A stretch of DNA of 64,000 bases, taken from contig CAZSQZ010000012.1 in NCBI GenBank assembly GCA_964609215.1, positions 1-64,000 on the forward strand, in the 5' to 3' direction. The notes beneath the pieces are model-generated. The model had not been told where the DNA came from and did no database searches. It worked only from the letters and a program-made list of their open reading frames with translations. Origin of the DNA: JABDKJ01 sp964609215 (GTDB taxonomy: Bacteria > Bacteroidota > Bacteroidia > Flavobacteriales_D > JABDKJ01). Shown piece after piece: positions 1 to 12,700 of this stretch. A program made the position numbers and the translations under genes. The first letter of the stretch is position 1. Each line of letters opens with the position of its first letter.

Positions 1-3000
1 CTGTTGCATCTGCTGCTGCTTCGATTGTCGGAGCTGTCGTATCTACTACAGTAATAGTCTGTACTTGAGAAGTGGTATTTCCGCATTCATCTTCAGCAGT
101 ATATTCTCTTTCTAAGGTATAGTTTCCAGGGCAGTCTCCTGGAATGATAGTTTCAACAATATTAACCATTGGAGCACCACAATCATCGTCTGCAGTCCAA
201 TCAGGTCCTGGAATAGGATCATCGCATTCCACTGTTGCATCTGGTCCAATCTCTAAGCTCGGAGGAGTAGTATCAACTACTTCTATTGTTTGTGTCATTG
301 CAGTTTCATTTCCACATTCATCCATTGAAATATATAATCTTTGGATAACAAATTCTTGTGGACAATCTCCCGGAGTTTCAGTTTCTGTAACAGTCACCAT
401 TGGATCACCACAGTTATCTTCCGAAATCCAGAATGGACCAGGTACAACCATATCACACTCAAGAACCATATCTTCTCCAATTTCTAATGTAGGGGCGGTT
501 GTATCTTGAATTTCAATAGTTTGAGTCATAGAAACTTCATTTCCACATTCATCCATTGCTAAATAAGTTCTCAGAATTGTCATTTCCTGAGGACAATCAC
601 CCATGATTATCTCTTCTGTAATATCCACTGTTGGATTTCCGCAATCATCTGAAACTTCAAATGTTGGTGAAGGAATAACCATATCACACTCCATAATAAC
701 ATCTGGTCCAATTGATAAAATTGGAGCTGTATTATCAATAATTAAAATAGTTTGTACTCCTTGAGCAGTGTTTCCACAACCATCTTCAGCAATGTAAGTT
801 CTGATTATCGTCATCTCCTGCGGGCAGTTTCCTGGAATTATTTCCTCACTTACTGTCCAAGTTGCATCTTGACAATTATCTTCTGCACTTGCACTTGGAG
901 CTGGAATTGGATCACTACAATCCAAAGTCAAATCTTCAGCAACTTCAATCGTTGGAGCTGTGGTATCTACTATCGTTACTGTTCTAGACACAGATGANNN
1001 NNNNNNNNNNNNNNNNNNNNNNNNNNNNNNNNNNNNNNNNNNNNNNNNNNNNNNNNNNNNNNNNNNNNNNNNNNNNNNNNNNNNNNNNNNNNNNNNNTAG
1101 CTTCATCGCATTCTACTGTTGCATCTGCCGCAGCTTCAATCGTTGGAGCTGTGGTATCTACTATCGTTACTGTTCTAGACACAGATGAACTATTTCCACA
1201 CTCATCTGTTGCAGACCATGTCATCGATTGTATCTCTGTACATCCATCTAGCGATGTAGAAGAAATTGCTGTTTCTGTTACTGTTCCACAGTTATCTGTC
1301 CAAACTGGAATATATGCCGGAATAGCTTCATCGCATTCTACTGTTACATCCACAGGTGGGTTAGTGATAACTGGTGCAGTGGTATCAACTACAGTAATCG
1401 TCTGTGTATCTTCTGCTGTGTTTCCACATCCATCTTCAGCCACATAAGTTCTGATTATTGTCATCTCCTGTGGACAATCTCCTAAGATAACTTCTTCTGT
1501 TACCGTCCATGTTGCATCTTGACAATTATCATCTACTGTTGCATCTGCCGCTGGAATAGCTTCATCGCATTCTACTGTTGCATCTGCCGCAGCTTCAATC
1601 GTTGGAGCTGTTGAATCTTGAATGGTCAGTGTCCAAGTTATTGTACTTGAATTACCACAAGCATCTGTTGCTGTAAAAGTAAATTCTTGAATTTCTGTAC
1701 ATCCATCAATAGAAACCGAACTATTTGCCGTCTCAGTCTCAATTCCACAATTATCTTCCCAAATAGGAGTATAAGTAGGAACTGGTTGATCGCATTCAAC
1801 TATAGCGTCTACAGGAGGATTTTGAACACTAGGTGCCTCCATATCCCACGGAATATTGATTATATGAGTCACCGTACCTGTATTATCACAACTATCTGTC
1901 GCACTGTAAGTATGTTCTACTATCTTCAAACATCCATCAATCGTTTCAACTTCTGAGACAAAAGAAATATCTGCGATTCCAAAAGGATCTGTAGCTATAA
2001 CTAAGTCTGTATCAGGAGCAGGATTAGCAGAATTACAAGGTAAATTAGTTTCCTCAATAGGTTCTATTATTGGTGCCACATTATCGCATACAATAATTGA
2101 AGCAGGGTCATGATCATCTTCATCAGTTAAAGGATCATCTCCACCTGGAGCTCCTGTTCCATTACCATTCGTTTCATTGTCAGCAGGTGAATCAGGGTCT
2201 CCTCCTGCATCATTTGCATCATCTCCATCTGGTGTAGAATCAATATCCTCTGAACCTGCTGGATTTGTCGCATCTGAAATCTCAGCGAAATTCACCAATG
2301 AAGTTCCATTGAAATTTGCATCTATTGTCAATGTAACATCAACCGTTGTGCATGCTCCAGCAGCCAATGGTCCTACATCAAAGGTACCATCTGCATTCCA
2401 GTCTGGATCATTATTGGTCATACCCGCTGGTGCATAATCTGTTAATGTTATGCTTGTAGCATTTGCTGTTCCTTGATTACATACTTCTATTTGATAAGTA
2501 ACATCATCACCCGGTGAATATGGTCCTTCATCTACTATGGTCTTTGCTAATGCTAAATCAAAGTAAGGCACAAAACCAAAATCCAATGTCATGTTTCCAT
2601 TATCATCATCTGCATCATCTTGAGTACTTCCTGAACCATCTTCTGCTGAGCCTGTTGGCTCTGCTCCTGGTGTTAAAGTTATTGGGTTTGACCATACACC
2701 TGAACCGGATCCTCCAGTTTGTAATCCATTGTCATCAGAATCCGTATCACTATCTGGTGTAGTACTTGTTCCTATATCCGTTGAAGATGTCGGATAGTCT
2801 GCATCAGGTGTTGGAATTGATCCATAGTATGTTCCAGGTGTTAAGCCTCCTACAAAGTAATCTCCATTTGAATCTGTTACATCTGAACCTTCAAGTACAT
2901 CATCTGCTGTCTCAAATAATCCATCAGGACCTGCACTATAAATTTCTACTGTTACACCTTCAATTCCCGGTTCTCCAGGATCTTGAACACCATTATCGTT

Positions 3001-6000
3001 TTCGTCAACAAAAACTGTTGATCCTATTGAAACAAATTGTTCCACTGTAATATCTTCTGGATCATGATCATCTTCATCTGTTAATGGATTACCATCTCCA
3101 GGTGTTCCTGTTCCATCTCCATCAACAGCATCATCTGCTGGTGAATCAGGGTCTCCTCCTGCATCATTTGCATCATCTCCATCTGGTGTAGAATCAATAT
3201 CCTCTGAACCTGCTGGATTTGTCGCATCTGAAATCTCAGCGAAATTCACCAATGAAGTTCCATTGAAATTTGCATCTATTGTCAATGTAACATCAACCGT
3301 TGTGCATGCTCCAGCAGCCAATGGTCCTACATCAAAGGTACCATCTGCATTCCAGTCTGGATCATTATTGGTCATACCCGCTGGTGCATAATCTGTTAAT
3401 GTTATGCTTGTAGCATTTGCTGTTCCTTGATTACATACTTCTATTTGATAAGTAACATCATCACCCGGTGAATATGGTCCTTCATCTACTATGGTCTTTG
3501 CTAATGCTAAATCAAAGTAAGGCACAAAACCAAAATCCAATGTCATGTTTCCATTATCATCATCTGCATCATCTTGAGTACTTCCTGAACCATCTTCTGC
3601 TGAGCCTGTTGGCTCTGCTCCTGGTGTTAAAGTTATTGGGTTTGACCATACACCTGAACCGGATCCTCCAGTTTGTAATCCATTGTCATCAGAATCCGTA
3701 TCACTATCTGGTGTAGTACTTGTTCCTATATCCGTTGAAGATGTCGGATAGTCTGCATCAGGTGTTGGAATTGATCCATAGTATGTTCCAGGTGTTAAGC
3801 CTCCTACAAAGTAATCTCCATTTGAATCTGTTACATCTGAACCTTCAAGTACATCATCTGCTGTCTCAAATAATCCATCAGGACCTGCACTATAAATTTC
3901 TACTGTTACACCTTCAATTCCCGGTTCTCCAGGATCTTGAACACCATTATCGTTTTCGTCAACAAAAACTGTTGATCCTATTGAAACAAATTGTTCCACT
4001 GTAATATCTTCTGGATCATGATCATCTTCATCTGTTAATGGATTACCATCTCCAGGTGTTCCTGTTCCATCTCCATCAACAGCATCATCTGCTGGTGAAT
4101 TTGGATCTCCTCCTGCATCATTAGTATTATCTGAATCTGGAGTAGAATCTCCATCAGGAATTCCATCTGCATTTTCATCATCAGAGATCTCAGCAAAATT
4201 CACAAGGGAAGTTCCATTAAAATCTTCATCTATTCTTAGTCTAATAATACCGCTAATAGAAGCACCTACTGCCAAACCAGCAGTATGCGTATAAGTTGCA
4301 GTATTTCCTGAAGCTAACCAAGGTAAAGGGTTAGCAGGATTCAAACTCATTCCTTCAGGAATATAGTCGGTAATTGTAAAAGAAGTTGCATCTATTTCAC
4401 CTTGGTTAGTAACGGTGATAGTAAAATTCACAACATCTCCAGGTGAATAAGGCCCGCTATTCGCAACTGTCTTGTTTAGAGCCAAATCAAAATCACAAGC
4501 TTCTTGAGTTATTTCCTGACTGACAGATGTTGTATTACCACAATCATCAGTTGCAGCCCATGTTCTTATGTATCCGTTAGCAGTAGTAGTTTCCGAGCTC
4601 GTTATATCAAGGTCTGTATCACAATTATCCGCAAATGTGGGAGCAGAAATAGGAGCATCTTCACCACAATCTAAAGTCATTGCTGGTGGAACATTTGATG
4701 CAACTGGCGCTTCATTATCTTCAAATATTAATTGTTGTTCGCATGAAGAAGAATTACCACAATCGTCTGTTGCTGTCCATGTTCTAACTATTACTACTGG
4801 ACATACACCAGAAGGTGCCGCATCTGAAAATACTATGGAAAAATCAGAACAATCAGTAGCTGATGCTTCACCTGATTCAGTTGGAGAAGGAACAGCTTCA
4901 GCGCAGTCTAAAGTAACATCTGAAGGACAAGAAATTATTGGAGCCTCTGTATCCACGATTGTAATATTCTGAGTACAAACTTCTGTATTTCCACAATGAT
5001 CTGTTGCTGTCCAAATTCTTATAATTTGTTCTTGAACAGGACAAGTTAGTCCGGTGGTATTGGATTGCTCGTTGAATGTATATGTAATCTCATCACTGCA
5101 TTCATCTATCGCAACTAATGTTGGTGCAGCTGGAACTGGATCATCACATTGTAAGGTGATATCCGCTGGACATGAAATAAATTCAGGTCCTGTTAAATCC
5201 TCGACAGAAATAGTTTGAGAACACATTCCTAAATTACCGCAATCATCAATTGCAGTCCATGTTCTGGTTACTTCATACACGCAATCTGAAGTTGGAAAGT
5301 TGGTGCAAGAATTGTCTGTATTTATATCACCAAAACCATCAACAGGTGTAAGTACACCATCTTTAACTACGTTACCAACATAATTATACCATCCACTCAT
5401 ACCGAAGTTGGCGTTTTTATTATTTGCTGCCTGACCTACTTGAAATCCAAAAAATAAACTTGCAGGTTCTTGAAATAATTGAAGGGATGATCCAGCTAAT
5501 GCTCCTTGTCCTGTTAAGAAGGAAGCAGATTCATCAATGATGTAATAATCCCAGGTTTCCCAGAGATTTCCTCCTGCTGCTGCAAAACCATTTGCATCTT
5601 TAAAGGATCTATTAACAATAGGAGGTAAAACGGTAGTACTTGTAGACCACTCGTCCCAATTTTTTCTTTCTTTTAATTTAATTTCAACATCAAAAATATA
5701 TCCCGGATTTGTCATTGATTCAACTTGACCGGTGATGAAAGCCATATCGTCCATTCTAATAAATGTAGGAGGTGCGGCATTGGTCCAAAGCCATTGATCA
5801 TCCAGACCACATTCTGCTGGAAAATCCGGGAACCATAGAGCCCAAAATTCACTTGGAGCAAGTCCAGCTGAATTTGATAAAGAACAAGAATCTGCTTGGG
5901 CTCCTTCAGCATTAACAATAATCTGCTGGAAACTAGTATCTAATTCCGAGTCACAATTATCTGTGAAAGTCACATTGGCAATAGGCACAAGATCCTCACA

Positions 6001-6354
6001 ATCTGCACTAACGTTTGCTGGGCAACCAGATGGAACAGGACCGTCTACATCCTGAACGGTTATATTCTGGATATGTGTGGCCGTATTCCCACAATCATCC
6101 ACCGCCAGATAAAATCTTTGGTACGTAGCAACAGTAGGACAATTTGTGGATGGGTTAAAGTTAATGTCATTTGCCGTTACCGTTGGGCTTCCCGTTGGAC
6201 AGCTGCTTGAAGCTGTAGGAACAAAATCATAAATTTCATCACAAGAAATTGTAATGTTTGCTGGGGCATTATCAAATGTTAATTGAGCTAGTGCTTCAGT
6301 GGAAAATGCTGTCAACAGACAACAGGCAAAAAGTGTAAATACAAGCTTTTTCAT
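1..6354 (-). CDS. Giant secreted HYR / SdrD-B / DUF11 repeat protein (3' end beyond window)
   Basis: Secreted multi-module surface protein, at least about 2,100 residues, running off the left edge, so its C-terminus is not visible. I start it at 6354 rather than the upstream Met at 6405, because MKKLVFTLFACCLLTAFSTE is a clean Sec signal peptide. Order: short HYR-like modules, a non-HYR insert (about residues 135-350), more HYR modules, a DUF11-like module (from about residue 620), then two identical SdrD-B plus DUF11 units, then an HYR array of two alternating unit types to the window edge. HYR modules show VDTTAP, VECDE, DNC and DxCGN motifs with paired cysteines. A 100-N gap interrupts the array, and the frame differs on its two sides. 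Codons are AT-ended (Phe TTT, Tyr TAT), unlike the neighbouring giant gene. Probably a T9SS cargo adhesin, but the sorting domain would lie outside the window. Confidence 0.85.
998..1097. other. Assembly gap of 100 N inside the HYR repeat array
   Basis: Exactly 100 N, the conventional length for a gap of unknown size. The 37 bases on its left (961-997) also occur at 1152-1188, and the bases on its right (from 1098) recur at 1323 and 1557. The assembler therefore broke in a tandem repeat. The open frames left and right of the Ns are not in register at 100 bases. A true missing length of 2 modulo 3 is needed to join them. Confidence 0.97.
2186..4100 (-). repeat. Perfect 954-bp in-frame tandem duplication (SdrD-B + DUF11 unit)
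   Basis: The sequence matches itself at an offset of 954 bases from 2186-3146 to 3140-4100. I saw no mismatch when comparing the lines, and derived reading frames in both copies are identical. The unit is 318 codons: an SdrD B-like module (GSTVFVDENDNGVQDPGEPG) followed by a DUF11-like module (PYSPGDDVTYQIEVCNQG). Sequence outside the unit diverges at once, with base 2185 differing from 3139 and 4101 from 3147. Absence of synonymous differences means a very recent duplication, ongoing gene conversion, or an assembly artefact. Confidence 0.92.
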
Positions 6355-6701
6355 TTCAGTTCGGTTTTGTAGAAGTTTGACTTTTAATGCGCCTACATAG
6401 TTCATAGTTAAAAAGACGCACTTTATCCCCGCAAGATACCAATTAATGGGCTACACATCAACAAATTAGCCTTAAAATATTTTGTTTTTGATTACTTGAA
6501 ATAAATAAGGTTTGAATGAAATAAAATGGTGGCTGAATGTTTTTTTTTCTTAGACCAATAAAATTTCATTTCACGGTATTAATACGTAAAAAAGGGGAAT
6601 GGAATAGTCTGAGGAATTGTGTAAAGCCTTGAAAAAATTGATTATAAAAAAAGCCGCTCCGAAAAATCGGAGCGGCTTTAAATTATTTAGTCAGATCTAA
6701 A
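6355..6701. other. Intergenic region between the two giant genes
   Basis: This 347-bp AT-rich stretch holds the terminator of the upstream giant gene (6646-6680) and the leader of the downstream one. I found no convincing TAnnTTTG element for the downstream gene here, and no small gene. A T-run at about 6539-6549 is the only other simple feature. Confidence 0.6.
6646..6680 (-). terminator. Rho-independent terminator of the 6,072-codon gene
   Basis: Read on the minus strand, a perfect 13-bp stem (arms 6667-6679 and 6650-6662, core GCCGCTCCGA) closes a 4-base loop and is followed by a U-run from the A-tract at 6646-6652. It sits 22 bases past the stop at 6702. It is the strongest terminator in the window and separates the two giant genes into different transcripts. 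Confidence 0.93.
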
Positions 6702-9700
6702 TTATCTTTCGATAACAACTCTTCTTGTAAGAACAGTGTCATTTCCAGTTAATCTTACGAAGTAAACTCCGCTTTCAACTGTGCTTAATTCAGCTCTGTA
6801 AACATTTGTAGTTAAAGAAACTTCTCTGAAGATAACTTTACCAGTCATATCAAGAATCTCAAGAGCGTACTCATCAAGATCAGTCTCGATAGTGAATTGG
6901 CCAATGTTTGGATTAGGATACACAAGCATTGTGTTATCATCTAAATCAACCAATTTACCAGTTGTATTTTCAGTAGAAACTTCAGTTATACTTTCACTCG
7001 CACTTGGAGCAGCAGGAGTACAAGGTAATTCAACTGGAGTCCAAGCAGTGAATGCAGTAGCATAATTAGCAAGGTTGTTTGGATTAGACGTTGGGTCTAA
7101 TAAACATCCAGTGATTACTCTAAACTCATAGTCAAATGCTGGGTCAATAAGACTGTTGTCAACCCATCCTGTATTCTGCTTATTAGGATTCAAGAAAGTA
7201 ACGCTACCTACAACAGGTCCACCTACTCTTCTCAAGACAACTCTATAACCAGCTGTACCAGCAACTGGGTTCCAAGTTAATCTGAACTGAGATCCGTTAC
7301 AATCTGAACCTAAGTTAGAAGCTGCTGGGATATTGTCCACAACAACATCTACTGAACAAGTTGAGCTGTTTCCAGCTGCATCTGTTGCAGTCCATGTAAC
7401 AGTAGTAGTACCTACTGGGTATTCATCACTAGCATCAGCAGTTCCATTGTAATCATTAGTCAAGGTAACACCTGGACAAAGATCATCAACAGTTGGAACT
7501 GGAAGAGTTACAAATGCACCACAAGAAGCTGCAGGGTCAAACGCTGCAGTAAATACTGACTGTGGTCCGCAATCGATAACTGGAGCAGAAAGATCCTGAA
7601 CATCTACGAATGCTTCGCAAGATGCAGAGTTACCTGCTTCATCGATTACAGTTAATGTAACCATATTCAATCCTAGGTTAGAGCAATCCATAGTGATTTC
7701 AGACTGGCCATTAACCAAGTATGTTAAATCACTTTGAGCGCAATCACCATTTCCACTGAACGTACAGTTATCGAATGATCCGTTATCAATTGCACAAGCA
7801 GGGATGATAACCGTTCCTTCAGAAACAAGCGTAGCAGTAATAAACTCTACACAAATTACATTAGGAGCTTCACAATCAGAAACGTTAACTGTTGTAGAGC
7901 AAGTAGAAGAGTTACCTGCAGGATCCACAGCTGTAAATGTTACAGTGTGAGTTCCAACTGGGTAATATCCACTAGCATCTCCACCAGCAGCATCTGCGTA
8001 AGGAGAATCATTTGTGATGATTACTGAGCAGTTATCAGTTGCATTAGAACCGAATACTACGAATGCACCACATTCACCTTTAATTGCACATGAATCAACA
8101 ACTGCAGCATCACAAGTAATTACCGGAGCTAAGTTGTCTTCTACTGTTACAGTAGCAGAACAAGTTGAAGAGTTACCAGAGTTATCAGATACTGTCAACA
8201 TTACTGTATTCGCACCTAAGTCGTTACAGTTAAATGAATCGTTATCGATAGACAGGTTAACAGCGCAATTATCTGTACTTCCATTGTCAATCATTGCAGC
8301 AGTGATTGTTGCTTGACCAGCAGCATCCAATTCTACAGTGATATCTTGAGCAGCACATTCAGGAGCTTCATTTTCAACAACTGTCACGATAGCTTCACAA
8401 GTACTTACAAGTCCATGAACATCAGTAACAGTTAATGTTACCGTATTAGCACCTGTATTTGAGCAATCGAATGTAGTAGGAGCAGCAGAGATACTAGCTA
8501 TTCCACAATTGTCAGTGCTTCCACCGTCAATCATTGCAGCAGTAATCGTTGCATTTCCATCAGCGTCAAGAGCAACTTCTATATCCTGAGCATTACATGT
8601 AGGAGCTTCACAATCTTCTACAGTTACTGTAGTAGTGCAAGAAGCAGAGTTACCTGACAAGTCATAAGCTACATACTCAATAGAGTGTGTACCAACTGGG
8701 TAGAACCCGTTAGCATCTACAAAGTGAGTATTTGGCTGACCTGTTGAAGTACCAGCAGCAACAGCACCATCTTCAAATGTAATTGTGTAATCGATTCTAT
8801 CGATATCACAGTTTTCATCAGAAGAAGCGATCATTGATAAAGTAGCACCACATGCACCTAGATCGTTACAAACTGTAACATCAGCAGGACAAGTAATTGC
8901 AGGACCTAAGTCATCAATTACTGTAACTGTTGCAGTACAAGATGAAGTGTTTCCATTTACATCTGTTACTACAAATGTTACTGTTGTAGTTCCTACAGGA
9001 TAGATTCCGCTAGCATCAGCACCTGGTGCATCAGCAAATGGAGAATCGTGAGCAACTGAAGCAATTCCACAGTTATCTGTTGGAGTCGCAGCAAATCCTA
9101 ATCCTGTGTAAGCACCACAATCGAATCCATCATCAGAAGCATTCAATGTTAAGCTTTCAGGAGCATTACATACTGGAGCCTCATCATCAGTTACTGTTAC
9201 ATCTATTGAACAAGTAGTAGTGTTACCTGCTCCATCAGTAGCAGTGAACGTTACTGTTGTTGTTCCAACAGGATATACACCAGAAGCATCTGCTCCACCA
9301 GCGTTGTAATCATTAGTGATAGTCACTGAACAATTATCCGCAGCAGTAGCTAAATCTAATTCAATTGCAGTCTCGCATAATCCAGCATCAGCAGATGCAG
9401 TTGCACCAGCAGGACACTCGATAGTTGGAGCTTCATTGTCTTCTACTGTTACAGTAGCAGAACATGTTGAAGTATTACCCCAAGCGTCAACAATTGAGAA
9501 AGTAACTGTAGTAGATCCTAAAGGATATGTACCAGAAGCATCTGCTCCACCAGCATTGTAATCATTTGTTACAGAAAGTGGTTCAACACAGTTATCAGCT
9601 AATACTAATGTTGCAAAACCTTCGCAGTTAGCGTCAGCATCTACAGTAACATCTGAAGGACATGTGAATGTTCCAGCAGGTTCAACTGTAAATGAATCAC

Positions 9701-12700
9701 AACAAGTAGCAGTAGTTCCGTCAGCAGCAGTTGCTGTCCAACAAACTTCATAAGTACCAGCAGGGTAGAATCCATCAATAGGACCAGCAACACCGTTAAC
9801 CGTTGTCTCTACTGTCCAAGGACAAGTAGCAAATACAGCGTTATCAGTAAATGTTGGAGCAGTGTAGTTATCTGGAGTAATTTCGAATTCACCAGTTACA
9901 CAGTCAGCAACACCAGCTGAGATAGATCCACCAGTACACTCGATAGCGATTTCGTCCTTAATAAGAACATCAATCCAGCACTCAGCAGTATTTCCTGAAG
10001 CATCTACAGCCGTAACTGTTAATCCTTCATTTAGACCTACCATTGAGCAATCGAATGTGATAGTTGAATTTCCTTCAATCAAGATTGTAGGAGTTCCACA
10101 GTTATCAAACACTGCAGCAGCAAACAATTGAGCTGGTACCTCAAGAGTACCTTCGATTGGTAAGTTGAAGTTCAATGTAGAACCACAAGATATAATCGGA
10201 GCTTCATCGTCAGTTACTGTAACAGTAGTAGTACATGTAGTTGTATTACCAGCGTCATCAGTAGCAGTGAATGTTACAACAGTTACTCCAACAGGGTACA
10301 TTCCACTTGCATCAGCACCGTTAGATACTGCGTAAGGAGAATCGTTAGTAATTGTAGGAGCAGAGCAGTTATCATCAGCAGTAGCTAAAGCTAAAGAGAT
10401 AGGAGCCTCACAATTGAATTGTCCAGAAGATGCAGTTGCATCAGCAGGGCAAGAAATTAAAGGAGCTGTTGTGTCTTCAACTGTGATTTGAGTACCACAA
10501 TCGATTTCGTTTCCAGCTTCATCTCTTACGATCCAAGTAACAAATGAAGTTCCTAATGGGAAAGTCAATGTCACATCAGAACCAGCAATTGCAGTTCTAG
10601 AGATACCACCATCCATTGAATAGAAGAATGACAATGCATCACAATCTATAGCGTTTGGAATAGGTAATGTAAGAGTTGCCTCACAGTTTTCATCAGCAGA
10701 TACTGTTTGATCAGGAGCACATGCAGACTCGTCTCCACATACTTCCATGTTCCAACCAAATACAACACCACCGTTGTTCGTAGGATCATCAGTAGATACG
10801 ATTAACGTCCATGTTCCTTGAGAAGGCTCACCGTTAAACGCATTTGTAATTGGGTTTGAAGGATTAACAAGTAATCCATCAGAACCAGGACAATCAGAAG
10901 CCGAAGCTCCACCGTCAGCGAAAGTGAACCCTTGGAATAGGAATCCACAAGCAGGGTAATCAGATCCTTCAAAGATTTGAACTGTTGTTCCTGTTGGAGA
11001 TTGTAAGAACATATCTAATGAACTTACATTATTGTTAAACATACCTGTAATCTCGATGTCATTAAGGTTTGTGATCGTAAGATCCGCTGAAATGTTCAAC
11101 GGTAACTCAAGAGCAGTACCGAAATTAACTTGACCTCCAGCACCTGGCGCATCATCTGGACTTGCACATGTGTTTGGAGCTGAGAATTCAGGAAGGTTTG
11201 TATCATTTATTGTGATAGTCGTTGTACATGGGTCAGAAACGTTTCCGTTTTCATCCGTTACGATCCATTCGATAGTTGATTCACCTACAGGGAATGTTCC
11301 ATCAAAAGGAGTAACTGTTCCAGTTTCAACTGCACCATCAGGGAATGTAATTGTATATGCTGTAGAGAATGAAGCACCAGTAATTGTATACTGATCGCAA
11401 ATTTCAAGATCTCCTTGAGACTCACTTAAAATAGTTGCTCCATCTTCACTCGCTTCAACTAATCCACCAACACCTAATCCATCAATATTCAATGTATATG
11501 AAGAAGCAGGTAATGTTAATGATTCAGTAGTAGTTGATCCTTCTGTGCCAGCATAAGTGCCAGCAGCAGCAGAAGCAACAACAGCACCTGTTCCATCTAC
11601 AAGTTCCCAAGCTAACTCATCTGCAATAGTAGCAGGAGTTAAATCAAGGTCTACAGTTACAGTAGGACCAGCAGGAGTCGTGAACTCATAAATATGCGCT
11701 TCAGGGTTATTTCCATTAGGGAATAAAGTACCTGTATACGCAGGATCAGTAGCGTTTACAATTACAGTCGTAGTAGTACCACCATCAGTGATATCGTTCA
11801 ATACAATTGAGTTACCAGCGTCATCTACCATGAACGAGTTACCATTCCATCCGTCACCGAATGAATCGATAGCTGTTAAAGTATATGTTTCACCGAAAGA
11901 CAATGGCCATGTTTGAACAACATCTCCAGCACCTGTTGGTAATGGATTAACGTCACCTTCCCATGTAGCAATTGTATTTCCATTACTATCAACTAGTTCC
12001 CATCCAACTTCGTTGTCAAATGCACCAGCAGTAGCAACTACCATACTGTATTCTAGAACAGGACCTGCACTTAAAGTTGCAGATATTGGTTGAGAAGATA
12101 GACCTGAACCTGTTTGGAAAACAGTTCCAGCATCATCTACTACAGACCATGTTCCGAATAGATTAGTTACACATACATCAAATGTACCAGCAACAGAAGG
12201 TAATGGGATCAATGTACATTGACCGTCATTTCCAGCTAAGTCACCAGCATCACCAGAAGCAAGAGATACAAATGTATCTGCAGGAACTGTAAATGTATAA
12301 GTATGAACCTCATCAGAACCACCTGGTAAAGAGTGAGCTTCAACTGGATCAGTACCTAAGTTAGTGATCACAGTAGTAGTTCCACCACTTGTTACATCAT
12401 TTAATGTTACTGTATTACCAGCATCATCTAATAAGAATGTATTACCATTCCAACCGTCACCGAATGAATCGATAGCTCTGAATGTGTAAGTTTCACCTGC
12501 CATTAAGTTAAATGTAGCAACTGTTTCACCTACAGCACCAAATACTCCAAATCCATCAGAAGCAACGATTGTTCCTTGAGAATCAAGTAACTCGTATCCA
12601 ACCTCAGTTTGGAAACCTCCAGTAGTATTATAAACTAATTCATATACCAAGTTAGGAGTAGATCCAGAAGATACTTCGTAAGAAGTTAATTCTGAATTCT

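Noticed and set aside
994..1188. Plus-strand frame across the N tract
   Set aside because: It is mostly unknown bases and lies opposite the HYR gene; not a gene.
2500..4010. Pairs of identical plus-strand frames rich in Leu and His
   Set aside because: Shadows of the duplicated SdrD-B/DUF11 unit on the other strand.
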